A stretch of DNA of 64,000 nt from Calditrichota bacterium (GTDB lineage Bacteria; CLD3). Positions 6,306 through 15,745 of this stretch are shown in pieces (within the stretch, counting starts at the first letter, position 1; each line of letters starts with the position of its first letter). The translations under genes and the position numbers were made by a program. The stretch spans positions 62,001 through 126,000 of the forward strand of contig QQUF01000053.1 in NCBI GenBank assembly GCA_008501735.1, read 5' to 3'. The notes under the pieces were generated by a model, which was not told the DNA's origin, made no database searches, and saw only the letters and a list, made by a program, of their open reading frames with translations.

Positions 6306-8855
6306 ATGTCAACGATTAAAAAACAAACATTATCACTAAGCCTTTTACTGGCTTTTTTTACAAGTTTCGTCAACGGAGCAACAACAACTTACGATTTAAG
6401 TGCTGGGGAACGAGACTTGAGAGTGCGTGGTGAGACTGAAAAAGATTTCTTAGGTTCACCAAGTGCTCAAGAAGCAAAAGGAATTTTTATTGCAGATGTC
6501 AATGGAGATGGTTATGGAGATTTAATTTGTGGAGCTCCTGATTATGGCTCAAATGGAAGGGTTTACATTGCTTTTGGAGCTACATCTTTTAGTGGAGCAA
6601 ATTACAATCTTTATGGTAGTGGGAAACCTGACGTTGTTATTGAGGGTTCAAGTTCAACAGATGAAGTTGGAAGTATGATAGCTTCTGGAGACATTAATGG
6701 AGATGGAATTGAAGACCTCATTCTCGGAACTTACAGAGCAGATAGAAATTCTTTAAACCAAACTGGTGGAGCTTTAGTTTTTTATGGAACAACAAGTTGG
6801 TCCTCGTCAATTGATTTATCTTCAACAACTGCTGACGTGGAGATTTACGGTTCTGAAAATCTTGAGCAAGTTGGAAAATCTGTTGATGTTGGGGACATTA
6901 ATGGAGATGGTTACGACGACATAGTTCTTGGGGCTCCAAGAACAAGTCCAGATCCTGACGGATTAGGAGCAAGAAATTATGCTGGAGCAGTTTATGCAAT
7001 TTATGGTGGAACTTCACTTGCTTCTACAATCAACCTTGCGACAACTTCCGCTGACATTGAAATTTATGGACACTACTCAGGAACTTCAACAAGTCGAATT
7101 GGTGATGTTGTTTGGGTTGGTGATGTAACAGGTGATTCTTACGATGACATTTTTTTCGGCTACTATCACGCAGACCATTCAACTTGGTCAAATCCTGGAC
7201 ACAGTGGAATGATTTGGGGAGTTTATGGCTCTGCTTCTCCAAGTTCAACTTATGACATAAAAAATTCTGACCACGATTTTGTAACTTATGGTTCAACAAC
7301 AGGAACTTATGGAGTTGGTTACAGAGGAGACATTGGAGATGTAAACAACGACGGTTACGAAGACCTTTTGATCTACTGTTCTGATTCACCGACGACAAGT
7401 ATTGATGTGATTTTCGGAAGTTCTTCCCCAACTTCAGGAGGAATTGAGGTAATTCGCGATGTAACAATTCAAGTTGGAACAAACACTGGAATGGGCGGAG
7501 TTGCTTGTGGAGATTTTAATGGCGACGGGGTTAAAGACATTTTTACAGGAAATCCATTCTCAAGCCCTGGAGGAAGATTTTGGGCTGGAGCAGGTTACAT
7601 TTTTTACGGAAGCACAAGCCTTAGTGGAACTTTAACACAAACTTCAGATTGTGATGTAGAAATTCAAGGCGACACTGACGGCGATTACTGCGGATTTCAA
7701 GTTGCAATGGGAGATGTCAATGGTGATGGAACTGATGACGCATTTTTAAGTGCTCCGAATGCTGACCCTCCTTCAAGAAGCAATGGCGGAGAAGCTTACT
7801 TAATTTTTGGTGAAACTCCATCAACTGCAGCTACAGTAAATATGTCAACCGGTTCGGGAAATACTCCGCCAATTAATTTTGGAACTTCAAATGTAACAAT
7901 TGATTTTAATGACACTTCTGCTGGGTCGGGAACAGTGAGTTGTGAAATTAATCCTTCTTCTCCAAGTGGTTCAGGTTTACCGACAAGCGTAATGCCTGTT
8001 TGGTGGGATATTTCAACAACGAAAACTGGAACAATAAACAGCACAAGTTTAACATTTCAGTACACTGATGCACAGCTTGGCTCTTTGGATGAAAGTAGTT
8101 TGATTGTTTACACTCGTGAAACTTCAAGTGATGCTTGGACGACTTTGAGTGGAACAATTAATACAAGTGCTAACACAATCACAGTTTCTACAGACCATTT
8201 TTCGGAATGGGGAATTGGTGAAGAAGACGAACCTTTAGCAGTTGAACTAAATTCTTTTGAAGCAAGGCAAATAAAAAATGGAATTGAGTTAAATTGGGAA
8301 ACTCAATCTGAAACTGAAAACAAAGGCTTTAGACTTTTACGAGCAGTAGGAAATCCCGAAAATTTTGTAAAAATTGCTGACTTTGAATCGCACTCTGAAC
8401 TCGTTGGGCAAGGGAACAAGGCTTCTCGCACAAATTATAGTTTTGTTAATTTGGAAGTTAATTTTGGTGAAATGTATTTCTACAAACTTGTTGACGTTGA
8501 TTTTGAAGGAACTGAAACTGAACACGAAGCTGTTGAAATTGAGTTTCTAATTAGTAGTGAAAATTCAGTTTCAAAACTCGAGTACCAACTTGCACAGAAC
8601 TTCCCAAACCCTTTTAACCCAAATACAAAAATAGGTTTTACAATTCAAAGAGATAATTTTGTAACTCTAAAAATTTACAACCTTAAAGGGCAGTTGATTA
8701 AAACTTTAGTCGAAACAGATTTGGCAAAAGGTTCTCACCAAATTTCTTGGAATGGAGCAGACGAGAATGGGAACTCTGTTGCAAGTGGAAACTACATTTA
8801 TGAAATCGTTTCTGGCACTTTTAGACAAGCAAAGAAAATGACTTATCTAAAATAA
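6306..8855 (+). CDS. Secreted FG-GAP repeat protein with T9SS sorting domain
   Basis: An 849-residue exported protein with a signal peptide (residues 1-25, ending VNGA). Seven or so FG-GAP/integrin-alpha-like repeats (about 35-500) each carry a DxNGDGxxD calcium-loop motif, for example DVNGDGYGDLICGAP, followed by GxxYxxxG. A beta-rich linker follows, with AVELNSFEARQ.....LNWET.SE..NKGFRLLRA, a region common just before T9SS domains. The C-terminal sorting domain (about 765-849) contains AQNFPNPFNPNTKI and ends KKMTYLK. Such proteins are exported through T9SS and anchored or released at the cell surface; the repeats suggest a calcium-stabilised beta-propeller binding protein. A good ribosome site (CGGAG) precedes the ATG. 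It is a single-gene unit ended by a terminator at 8882. Confidence 0.9.
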   Translation: MSTIKKQTLSLSLLLAFFTSFVNGATTTYDLSAGERDLRVRGETEKDFLGSPSAQEAKGIFIADVNGDGYGDLICGAPDYGSNGRVYIAFGATSFSGANYNLYGSGKPDVVIEGSSSTDEVGSMIASGDINGDGIEDLILGTYRADRNSLNQTGGALVFYGTTSWSSSIDLSSTTADVEIYGSENLEQVGKSVDVGDINGDGYDDIVLGAPRTSPDPDGLGARNYAGAVYAIYGGTSLASTINLATTSADIEIYGHYSGTSTSRIGDVVWVGDVTGDSYDDIFFGYYHADHSTWSNPGHSGMIWGVYGSASPSSTYDIKNSDHDFVTYGSTTGTYGVGYRGDIGDVNNDGYEDLLIYCSDSPTTSIDVIFGSSSPTSGGIEVIRDVTIQVGTNTGMGGVACGDFNGDGVKDIFTGNPFSSPGGRFWAGAGYIFYGSTSLSGTLTQTSDCDVEIQGDTDGDYCGFQVAMGDVNGDGTDDAFLSAPNADPPSRSNGGEAYLIFGETPSTAATVNMSTGSGNTPPINFGTSNVTIDFNDTSAGSGTVSCEINPSSPSGSGLPTSVMPVWWDISTTKTGTINSTSLTFQYTDAQLGSLDESSLIVYTRETSSDAWTTLSGTINTSANTITVSTDHFSEWGIGEEDEPLAVELNSFEARQIKNGIELNWETQSETENKGFRLLRAVGNPENFVKIADFESHSELVGQGNKASRTNYSFVNLEVNFGEMYFYKLVDVDFEGTETEHEAVEIEFLISSENSVSKLEYQLAQNFPNPFNPNTKIGFTIQRDNFVTLKIYNLKGQLIKTLVETDLAKGSHQISWNGADENGNSVASGNYIYEIVSGTFRQAKKMTYLK

Positions 8856-8881
8856 ATTCCTTTCTACTTCCCCATACGAAC

Positions 8882-8916
8882 AAAAGGCAAACCTTTAATT
8901 AGGTTTGCCTTTTTTA
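8882..8916 (+). terminator. Rho-independent terminator
   Basis: An AAAAGGCAAACCT stem with loop TTAATT and AGGTTTGCCTTTTTT forms a 13-bp hairpin followed by a T-run, 26 bp after the stop of the FG-GAP gene. Confidence 0.9.
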
Positions 8917-8968
8917 TTTACAAAATTTAATGACTTAGGACACAATTTTTTAGACAAAGGTTTGCGAA

Positions 8969-8988
8969 GTAACGTTACTATGGGGACA
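8969..8988 (+). promoter_or_regulatory. Candidate activator site, second copy
   Basis: GTAACGTTACTATGGGGACA contains the perfect 10-bp palindrome GTAACGTTAC. It matches the element at 6173-6192 at 17 of the 19 bases that follow the first G. It lies about 60 bp upstream of a sigma54-like -24 box and 120 bp before the ATG at 9109, the same arrangement as at the previous FG-GAP gene. Confidence 0.5.
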
Positions 8989-9048
8989 AAAAAATATTAA
9001 TAAATCTTTAAGTGGCTTTCTTTGAGTTTAAAAGAAGGTTTTTTCTTT

Positions 9049-9064
9049 TGGCACAGTTTGTGGA
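9049..9064 (+). promoter_or_regulatory. Possible sigma54 promoter
   Basis: TGGCACA fits the -24 box in all but its last base. The spaced -12 element is partial (GTGGA). It lies 45 bp upstream of the ATG at 9109. Both FG-GAP genes share this -24 box and the upstream element, so common control is likely even if the sigma factor is uncertain. Confidence 0.4.
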
Positions 9065-9108
9065 ATAAGTAACAATAAAAATACAAACTCAAAACAGGAG
9101 ATAAAAAA

Positions 9109-10644
9109 ATGTTAGTGAATTTAAGCAGAAGATTAATGATTTTGACTTTAGGTTTGACAGTAACTTACCAAGCTTCTCAAGCAGAGACAACAATTACACC
9201 TTCAGATAATTATGAAGACAATTACTTTGGTGAAGGGCTTGACATTGACGGAGATTTTATTTTGTCTGGAGCTTCGTTGGATTCTACAAATGGTGACAAT
9301 GCTGGAGCAGTTTACTCTTTTGAACGAATCGGAACAAACTGGGTTGAACAAGAGAAATTTGTTGGTTCTGATACAAATTCTGGCGATTACTTTGGTTGTT
9401 CAGTAAAAAAAGATGGAGACTTTGCAATTGTTGGTGCAAGTGGAAAAGATAACTCAACTGGAGCAGCTTATATTTTTATGAGGAACTCTACGGGGTCTTG
9501 GATTGAAGTTGAAAAAATGGAAGGTGAAAATAGTTTAGATGGTTTTGGCTGCGATGTTGCAATTTCTGGAAATTATGCGATTGTTGGTGCTTTTGGAGTT
9601 AATTCAACTTCCTCAAGTACCACGATGAATTGGAATGGAGCAGTTTACGTTTATGAAAAGAAAACACCTTTCTTTTGGAAGAAAATCGCAGTTTTAAAAC
9701 CAACGGCAACAGATGCGACTGCAAAATTTGGAGCAAGTGTTGACATTGACGGGAATAACATCGTTGTCGGAGCTTGTGGTGAATACTACCTTAAAGGGGC
9801 AGTTTATATTTATGAGATAAAAAATGACTCTGTTGATTTAGTAAATAAATTTTATGGTGATTTAAATAGTTCCTCTTCAATTTATTCACGTTTTGGCTCA
9901 GATGTTGAGATAGATGGCGACGTAGTTTTGGCTTCTTCAGCTTCTGAAGAGATTGTTGCAGTTTTTGAAAAAAAGACTAAAATAAAAAAAGTGATTGTAG
10001 GTGATTCAGAAATGCAATTCTTAGATGTTAACTGGGAAACTAAAACTATTTTAACTCCAAATAGTTCAGCTAATGACTTTGGAAAATCTATTGCAATTTC
10101 TGGTGATAATATTTTTATTGCCTCCAATAGTAATGGGCATTTTTTTAAGAAAGTTGGAACAAACTGGGTAGAACAACTTTTACCAATCAACGCGAATTTG
10201 CCTAACACTTATAGTAGTTTTGGGAGGAATGTAGCGATTGATGGAGACCACGCAATTAGTAATGTTTTAAATGTCTTTTTTTACCCAACTTACTCAGATT
10301 CAGAAATTAGAGTTTATCACAAAGGTGCTTACTTTTTTACAAAACCGACTAATGATGAAAACACTCCTAAAGTTTTTTCACTTTCGCAAAATTATCCGAA
10401 TCCTTTTAACCCTTCTACCAAAATTGATTACGAATTAGAAATTTCAAATTTAGAAAATTCTTCTATTACAATTTTTAATATTCTTGGTGAAAAGGTCAAA
10501 GAGTTTACTTTGAATAAAGAAAAAGGTTCTGTTGTTTGGGATGGAAAAGATTCTTTTGGAAATTTGGTTTCTAGTGGTAATTATTTTTACAGACTCACAA
10601 GTGGAGATTACAGTCACACGAAAAAAATGACTTTTTTAAAATAG
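9109..10644 (+). CDS. Secreted beta-propeller (FG-GAP-like) protein with T9SS domain
   Basis: A 511-residue protein with a signal peptide (about 1-26, ending SQAE). Six or seven repeats of about 55 residues share the pattern 'FG..V.IDGD...VGA.......GAVY.FE....W', which are FG-GAP-type blades giving a single seven-bladed propeller. The T9SS sorting domain occupies about 430-511 (SQNYPNPFNPSTKI ... KKMTFLK). Unlike the previous protein the blades mostly lack DxNGDG loops (they have DIDGD). The ATG is preceded by AGGAG. Transcription ends at the hairpin at 10665. Ligand unknown; the shared upstream elements suggest co-regulation with the gene at 6306. Confidence 0.88.
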   Translation: MLVNLSRRLMILTLGLTVTYQASQAETTITPSDNYEDNYFGEGLDIDGDFILSGASLDSTNGDNAGAVYSFERIGTNWVEQEKFVGSDTNSGDYFGCSVKKDGDFAIVGASGKDNSTGAAYIFMRNSTGSWIEVEKMEGENSLDGFGCDVAISGNYAIVGAFGVNSTSSSTTMNWNGAVYVYEKKTPFFWKKIAVLKPTATDATAKFGASVDIDGNNIVVGACGEYYLKGAVYIYEIKNDSVDLVNKFYGDLNSSSSIYSRFGSDVEIDGDVVLASSASEEIVAVFEKKTKIKKVIVGDSEMQFLDVNWETKTILTPNSSANDFGKSIAISGDNIFIASNSNGHFFKKVGTNWVEQLLPINANLPNTYSSFGRNVAIDGDHAISNVLNVFFYPTYSDSEIRVYHKGAYFFTKPTNDENTPKVFSLSQNYPNPFNPSTKIDYELEISNLENSSITIFNILGEKVKEFTLNKEKGSVVWDGKDSFGNLVSSGNYFYRLTSGDYSHTKKMTFLK

Positions 10645-10664
10645 ACTTACTTTCTCGTTAAAGT

Positions 10665-10701
10665 AAAAAAGGCAAATCCATTTTTAAGATTTGCCTTTTT
10701 T
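10665..10701. terminator. Bidirectional terminator
   Basis: AAAAAAGGCAAATC pairs with GATTTGCCTTTTT across a 9-base loop. It sits between the convergent stops of the propeller gene (10644) and trhO (10706), so it can end both transcripts. Confidence 0.9.
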
Positions 10702-10705
10702 ATTA

Positions 10706-11650
10706 TTACACTTTTGCTTTCTTACTTTTTGAATCGAAAATCTGCCCGATATGTATTTTATTTCTTTGTCTTGCGAGTGCAACTTGTTTTGCTCTTTCTC
10801 TGCGACTTGCTAATTTTTCTTCATCAATTTCGTCGAAGCAGTGAGGACAGAAAACTCCTTCTTCGTATTTTTCCGATTTACGTTCTTCAGGGGAATTTGG
10901 GTAACCGCAAGAATGACAAAGTTGATACTCACCAATTTCAAGTTGATGCTTGATTCCGACTCGATTGTCAAAAACAAAACATTCACCTTCCCAAAGGCTT
11001 TTTTCTTCTTTCATTTCTTCAAGGTATTTTAAAATTCCGCCTTTAAGGTGGTAAACTTCCTTAAAGCCTTTTTCGAGCATAAAGGAAGTAGCTTTTTCGC
11101 AACGAATTCCACCTGTGCAGAACATCGCAACTTTTTTGTCTTTTTCAGGGTTGAGATTTCTTTCAACATATTCGGGAAACTCATTGAAAGATTTTGTTTT
11201 AGGATTCACAGCATTTTTAAAAGTCCCGACTTGGTATTCAAAATCATTTCTTGTGTCAATCAAAATGACTTCTGGGTCAGAAATTACTTTATTCCATTCT
11301 TCTGGATTCAAGTAAGTTCCAACTTTGTTGTTCGGGTTAATTTCCGGCATTCCAAGATTTACGATTTCTTTCTTGAGAAGAACTTTCATTCTTCGGAAAG
11401 GGTGTTCATCAATTGCGTAAGATTCTTTGTACTCAAGGTCTTCAAAACGTTTGTCTTCTCGCAGAAAATTAAGAAATGCTCCAATGCTTTCTCTTCTTCC
11501 ACTCATTGTAGAATTGATTCCTTCTTTTGCCAAAAGAATTGAACCACGAATATCGTGTTCTAAGCAGAATTTTTTGAGAGGTTTTCGAAGGGATTCAAAA
11601 TCAGGAAGGTCAACAAATTTATAAAAAGCTATTACGGTTAATTTTTTCAT
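10706..11650 (-). CDS. trhO: Oxygen-dependent tRNA uridine(34) hydroxylase TrhO
   Basis: TrhO (YceA) catalyses formation of 5-hydroxyuridine at the wobble position of tRNAs. I choose the ATG at 11650 (MKKLTVIAFYKFVDLPDF), giving 314 residues as usual for the family; the frame remains open 63 bases further up. The N-terminal acylphosphatase-like domain (1-95) contains the SILLAKEGINSTMSG signature. The rhodanese domain (about 110-215) has IDTRNDFEYQVGTF and the active loop CTGGIRCEK with Cys178 and Cys184. The C-terminal part carries a CxxC pair (CHSCG) and a second one (CPHC) that probably bind zinc. It is monocistronic, convergent with the propeller gene, and divergent from pullulanase. Confidence 0.93.
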   Translation of the reverse strand: MKKLTVIAFYKFVDLPDFESLRKPLKKFCLEHDIRGSILLAKEGINSTMSGRRESIGAFLNFLREDKRFEDLEYKESYAIDEHPFRRMKVLLKKEIVNLGMPEINPNNKVGTYLNPEEWNKVISDPEVILIDTRNDFEYQVGTFKNAVNPKTKSFNEFPEYVERNLNPEKDKKVAMFCTGGIRCEKATSFMLEKGFKEVYHLKGGILKYLEEMKEEKSLWEGECFVFDNRVGIKHQLEIGEYQLCHSCGYPNSPEERKSEKYEEGVFCPHCFDEIDEEKLASRRERAKQVALARQRNKIHIGQIFDSKSKKAKV

Positions 11651-11832
11651 TTTACACCTAAACATTAAAATTTTTCTAAGTTCAAAATTTAATAAAATTA
11701 AGGTGTTTAACAAAAGTAATAGATTGCAAAATATTTTACTTTTTCTCCAAATATTTTTTAGAATTTTTTAAATTGACATCGTCGTAAAAAACTGAAAAAG
11801 CTTCATAAAATGGAAATTCCAAAGGACTCAAA

Positions 11833-14508
11833 ATGAAATTTTTAATTCTACTTTTACTTTTAACTTCTCAAGTATTTGCAACTGAATTCTCACAGTTAGA
11901 AATTATTCAAGGTTACAAAATTGAAGGTGATAAAACTTACTTTGTCTTTTCTTCGGAGCTTTACAAAGTTGATGCAAAAAATGTAACTGTTACGGGAAGT
12001 TTTCGAGCTTGGAGTCAAGAAATGAAAGACGAGAATTGGCAGCTGAAAAAGAATGCCTCTAACCTTTGGACTTTGGAAGTTGAAAATCCTGACCTTGAAA
12101 AAATTCCGCCTTTCGCAGAATTTAAATTCCGAATTAATGAAGGCGATTGGCTTTCTCCACCTGAAAGTGCAGAAAACACTCAAGGTGGAAATTTGGTTTT
12201 TGCACACAAAACAGAACGCCGAACTTTTAAAGCAGAGCTTGTTTCTGAAAATCACATTCGAGTAATTTTTAGTGGTTACGAGCTTTCCTACTCACCAAAA
12301 GACTATAAAATCACTGACTCCAAGGGTGAAGAAATCCGAATCAAAAAAATACTTTACGAAAATCAAGGTGAAAGGCATTTGATTCCTGAAAAAGAATTGG
12401 ACAAAAGACGAGTTTACTACGTTTCTAACACTAAAATTAACAAAAAAGCATTTTGTAATTTTGATGGTTGGTTCAGAAAAGTTTATTCTGACAAAGAACT
12501 TGGAGCAAACTACGATTCCGAAACAGACAAAACTTGGTTCAGAATTTTCGCACCAAGAGCGACAGAAGTTGTTCTTTACCTTTACAAAAAACATTTCACA
12601 ACTGAGCCTTTTAGGGCAGTTCCTATGAAAATGGACGAAAATTGTGTTTGGGAATACTCGGTAGAAGGAAACTTACACGGAACTTACTACGAGTTTTCAG
12701 TTCACGGTTTTGACGAACCCGGAAATAAATTTTATGAAACAACTCACACTCGCATTTCTGACCCTTACGCAAGAGTGAATGTCGAAGCATTCGGAAAGAG
12801 TAGAGTTTGGAACAAAACAAAACCTGCAACTCCACTCAAAAACGGAATCCCGAAAATGGAAGACGTAATCGCTTACGAAGTTCACGTGCAGGATTTTACA
12901 ACGGCTTTGAACGGACTTGATGACAAGAAAAAAGGAACTTTTGAAGGCTTTGTGGAAACAGGTTTGAAAAATTCAAAAGGCGAGAAAATCGGTTTCGACT
13001 ACTTGGTCGATTTGGGAATTAATGTCGTTCACTTGCAACCTGTTCAAGAGTACTTACACTATCCCAATAAAATTTGGCGAAAGAATTTTGAGAACGCCCC
13101 GTTTTTCATTGAGCGAGGAATTAATCTTGAAAATTATCAATGGGGTTACAGAACTTCTCACGCTTTTGCTGTCGAGACAAAATTTCGCACAAAAGGCAGT
13201 GATTTTGGTGAACAGAACGAACAGTTCCGCGATTTGGTGCAAAAATTTCACGACAAAGGAATTGCGGTAATTGTTGATTTTGTTTTCAACCACACAGCCG
13301 AAAGAATGGATTTGAGAAATTATTTAATGCACTTCACTGCAATTGACCAACAGTACTACTACCGAAACACCGAAGAATTGGATTTTATCGGCGAATACGG
13401 AACTGAAACGAAATCCGAAGACAGACCAATGATGGCTCGTTGGATAATTGACCAATGCAAAATTTACATCGAAGAATTTGGAATTGACGGTTTCAGAATC
13501 GACCTTGCAGGACAAACTGACGAACAGACTTTACGACAGTTAATCTCAGAAATCGGTGAAGACAAAATCATTTACGGAGAACCTTGGATTGCTTCTGCTG
13601 ACCCTGATTACGAATCAAATCCTGATTGGGATTGGTACAAAGCAGATTCGCCGATTACTTTTTTTCAAGACGATTCACGAAATGCTTTTAAAGGACCAAC
13701 TTCCAATCCGAAAAGTAAAGAAGCCGACAGAGGTTTTGCAGGTGGAAACGGAGAACGTGAAAGAGTAAAAATGGCACTTTCTAACAATTTTGCAGAAGAC
13801 AAAACGATAACTTCAGGAATAAATTATTTGGACATTCACGACAACTGGGCTTTGGCGGACAGATTTGCAACAACCGATTGGAACGGAAATCTTGGAGTTG
13901 ATGAAGACCAATTCAAAATCGCAACAACTTTACTTTTCACCTCTTTAGGTCCGATTGTGATTCACGGCGGAACAGAAATTATGCGTTCAAAAGGTTCTGC
14001 TCCACTAAAAGAAACAACAATCACTTTGAAAGACAACGGAAGCATTCACGAAGGACCACTTTACTTTCACGGAAAACGAGACACTTACAATTTACGTCTT
14101 GCAAACGAGTTCCAATGGGAGAATGTCGGCAAAACAAAATCCGACGAAGGTTCAAATTGCGACTACAAAGGAATGCACGAATTTTGGAAAGGCTTGATTG
14201 CTTTGAGGAAAAGTAAGTACGGCGAAGTTTTTAGAATCAACCAAAAAACTCCTGAAAATTATTACCGTTGGATTGAGCCTGAAAATTCAAAACTCCTTGG
14301 CTACTTTGTCAATGAAAAAGTTTTTGTCCTTTTGAACACCGACAAAAAAGAAGCGGAATTCAAAGGAATCGAAATTCCAAAAGGAACTTGGAAGCTCGTA
14401 GCAACTAACGACAAAGTGAAATTAAACGGAATCTCAAAATTTAAAGGTGGCAAAAAAGCGAACTTGAAACTTCGAGGTGAAGGTTTGAAGGTTTGGGTTA
14501 AGGAATGA
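11833..14508 (+). CDS. pulA: Exported type I pullulanase-like enzyme (GH13)
   Basis: An 891-residue glycoside hydrolase with a signal peptide (MKFLILLLLLTSQVFAT). Two N-terminal beta-sandwich regions (20-125 and 125-215), one resembling glycogen-binding CBM48/E-set, precede a second CBM48-like module (about 220-330, WFRIFAPRATEVVLYLY) and the GH13 barrel. The four conserved GH13 regions are seen: VDFVFNHT (about 480), GFRIDLA with the nucleophile Asp (about 553), YGEPW with the acid/base Glu (about 580) and IHDNW (about 668). YQWGY replaces the type I pullulanase motif YNWGY. It would cleave alpha-1,6 bonds of pullulan, starch or glycogen outside the cytoplasm. There is no T9SS domain, so a periplasmic location is likely. 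It is a single gene without other starch-use genes beside it. Confidence 0.88.
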   Translation: MKFLILLLLLTSQVFATEFSQLEIIQGYKIEGDKTYFVFSSELYKVDAKNVTVTGSFRAWSQEMKDENWQLKKNASNLWTLEVENPDLEKIPPFAEFKFRINEGDWLSPPESAENTQGGNLVFAHKTERRTFKAELVSENHIRVIFSGYELSYSPKDYKITDSKGEEIRIKKILYENQGERHLIPEKELDKRRVYYVSNTKINKKAFCNFDGWFRKVYSDKELGANYDSETDKTWFRIFAPRATEVVLYLYKKHFTTEPFRAVPMKMDENCVWEYSVEGNLHGTYYEFSVHGFDEPGNKFYETTHTRISDPYARVNVEAFGKSRVWNKTKPATPLKNGIPKMEDVIAYEVHVQDFTTALNGLDDKKKGTFEGFVETGLKNSKGEKIGFDYLVDLGINVVHLQPVQEYLHYPNKIWRKNFENAPFFIERGINLENYQWGYRTSHAFAVETKFRTKGSDFGEQNEQFRDLVQKFHDKGIAVIVDFVFNHTAERMDLRNYLMHFTAIDQQYYYRNTEELDFIGEYGTETKSEDRPMMARWIIDQCKIYIEEFGIDGFRIDLAGQTDEQTLRQLISEIGEDKIIYGEPWIASADPDYESNPDWDWYKADSPITFFQDDSRNAFKGPTSNPKSKEADRGFAGGNGERERVKMALSNNFAEDKTITSGINYLDIHDNWALADRFATTDWNGNLGVDEDQFKIATTLLFTSLGPIVIHGGTEIMRSKGSAPLKETTITLKDNGSIHEGPLYFHGKRDTYNLRLANEFQWENVGKTKSDEGSNCDYKGMHEFWKGLIALRKSKYGEVFRINQKTPENYYRWIEPENSKLLGYFVNEKVFVLLNTDKKEAEFKGIEIPKGTWKLVATNDKVKLNGISKFKGGKKANLKLRGEGLKVWVKE

Positions 14509-14564
14509 CTTAAAAAGAGAAATTTCTTTCTTTGGAAGGGATATTTCTCGGAAGTCAAGAAAAT

Positions 14565-14610
14565 GTAGCGTAAATAATTTTGAATATTTGTACAAAATTA
14601 TTTACGCTAC
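14565..14610. repeat. Perfect 18-bp inverted repeat
   Basis: GTAGCGTAAATAATTTTG (14565-14582) and its exact complement (14593-14610) are separated by a 10-base AT-rich loop. It lies between the convergent ends of the pullulanase gene and the small gene at 14623. There is no T-run directly after the stem, so it is not a classical terminator. It could block transcripts, protect 3' ends, or be a small mobile palindrome. Confidence 0.8.
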
Positions 14611-14622
14611 TAAATGAATTGT

Positions 14623-14844
14623 TTACTTCTTTGCATTAGTTTTATTAATCTTCGTTTTATAAAACTCTTTTCTTTTTAGAAGCGAATCATTTGTAAAACT
14701 ATAGTTCAATTTTTTAAAGTATTGTTTTAGGCATTTATTATGAACTAAATCAATTTTATTCAAAGGGTCTTCTAAAGAGGGAAGAAATGTAATCTCATAA
14801 CCTTTCTTCCCACATAAAACACAAATTTTCATTTCGGTTCTCAT
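14623..14844 (-). CDS. Small cysteine-containing protein, unknown
   Basis: A 73-residue product if the ATG at 14844 is used. A TTG at 14874, overlapping the stop of the upstream lipoprotein gene, would add ten residues. It contains CVLCGKKG near the start and a third Cys in VHNKC 28 residues later, followed by a basic tail. This could be a small zinc-binding or redox domain, but no family was recognised. Tight linkage to the lipoprotein gene on the same strand supports a real gene; its size keeps confidence modest. Confidence 0.45.
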   Translation of the reverse strand: MRTEMKICVLCGKKGYEITFLPSLEDPLNKIDLVHNKCLKQYFKKLNYSFTNDSLLKRKEFYKTKINKTNAKK

Positions 14845-14866
14845 AATGTCTTCCAATTTAAGATTC

Positions 14867-15499
14867 TTATTCAATCAATCGTTCCCACTTAATAGAACTG
14901 TAAATTTGATTTTCTGATGAATAAAATTTTATTTGGCCAAGACTATCTTCTTGAACTCTAAACCCTTTAATATTGATACACTGAGAAGTTGTATCATCAA
15001 TTGAAATCCATTCATCCGACTCATTCAGAACTTGAGCGTTTTCAACATTCAAAATAGGAACTGAATCGGGATTACTCCAAGTTAATTGAATATTTTCACC
15101 AATTGTGATTACGCCATTACATTCAATTTCCATTTCTTCGCCACCAACATCAAATGTCCCTGATCTTAAAAAGGATAAATCTCCCCTTAGACCTTTACAA
15201 TCGTAAGTTCCTGTTCCGTCGGAAATTGATTCCCATTCTCCATTTGAGTTCATTTTTTCAGAGTTGGTTGCAGAAATAACTTGAATACTTTCCAAATTTT
15301 CCCAAATGGATTCTCCACCTGTAAGTGAGATTTCTCTTTCACAAGAAAGTTGGATCCCTGAATAATTAATGGGAATTGAGTATTCTTCTGAAGTAATTAT
15401 TTCATCATTAGAGCAACTGTTAAATATTGCTAACGCTGAAATAAAATAAGTGATTATTAAGCTTTTTGGGGAAACCCGATTACGTTTGAAATAATACAT
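14867..15499 (-). CDS. Putative lipoprotein, unknown
   Basis: A 210-residue protein with a long basic N-region, a hydrophobic segment (15-27) and the lipobox-like IFNSC (Cys29), indicating lipidation and membrane anchoring. The rest is acidic and beta-rich. It contains two parallel units with the pattern 'QVISATNSEKMNSNGEWESISD......C' and 'QVLNESDEWISIDD....C', suggesting an internal duplication. No domain family was recognised. It is the first gene of a two-gene unit with the small cysteine protein. Confidence 0.65.
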   Translation of the reverse strand: MYYFKRNRVSPKSLIITYFISALAIFNSCSNDEIITSEEYSIPINYSGIQLSCEREISLTGGESIWENLESIQVISATNSEKMNSNGEWESISDGTGTYDCKGLRGDLSFLRSGTFDVGGEEMEIECNGVITIGENIQLTWSNPDSVPILNVENAQVLNESDEWISIDDTTSQCINIKGFRVQEDSLGQIKFYSSENQIYSSIKWERLIE

Positions 15500-15745
15500 T
15501 TGTTCTGTCCTTTTGTTTTGTTAGTGACAGCACAAAATTATTTCTACTAAGCCGTTTCTTTAGAAACAGTAACGTCGAAATTATTGTTTTGGAATTATTC
15601 TAAAATCGTTGTTTGAAGGATAAAAATGGAGTTCTACAAAAATTTTATTTAAATTTTTGAGCTAAAAAAATCCATTTTCAAAATGATAGGAAGAGGTTTT
15701 TATTAAGAAAAATCAAAGTTGCTAAAAATATTGCTTTAAAGAAAA

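Noticed and set aside
7030-7482. Long minus-strand open frame opposite the FG-GAP gene
   Set aside because: The opposite strand carries clear repeats and calcium loops; the low-complexity Leu/His/Gln product is an antisense shadow.
10714-11624. Several plus-strand open frames opposite trhO
   Set aside because: The minus strand encodes the complete TrhO protein with its active-site motif; these are shadows.
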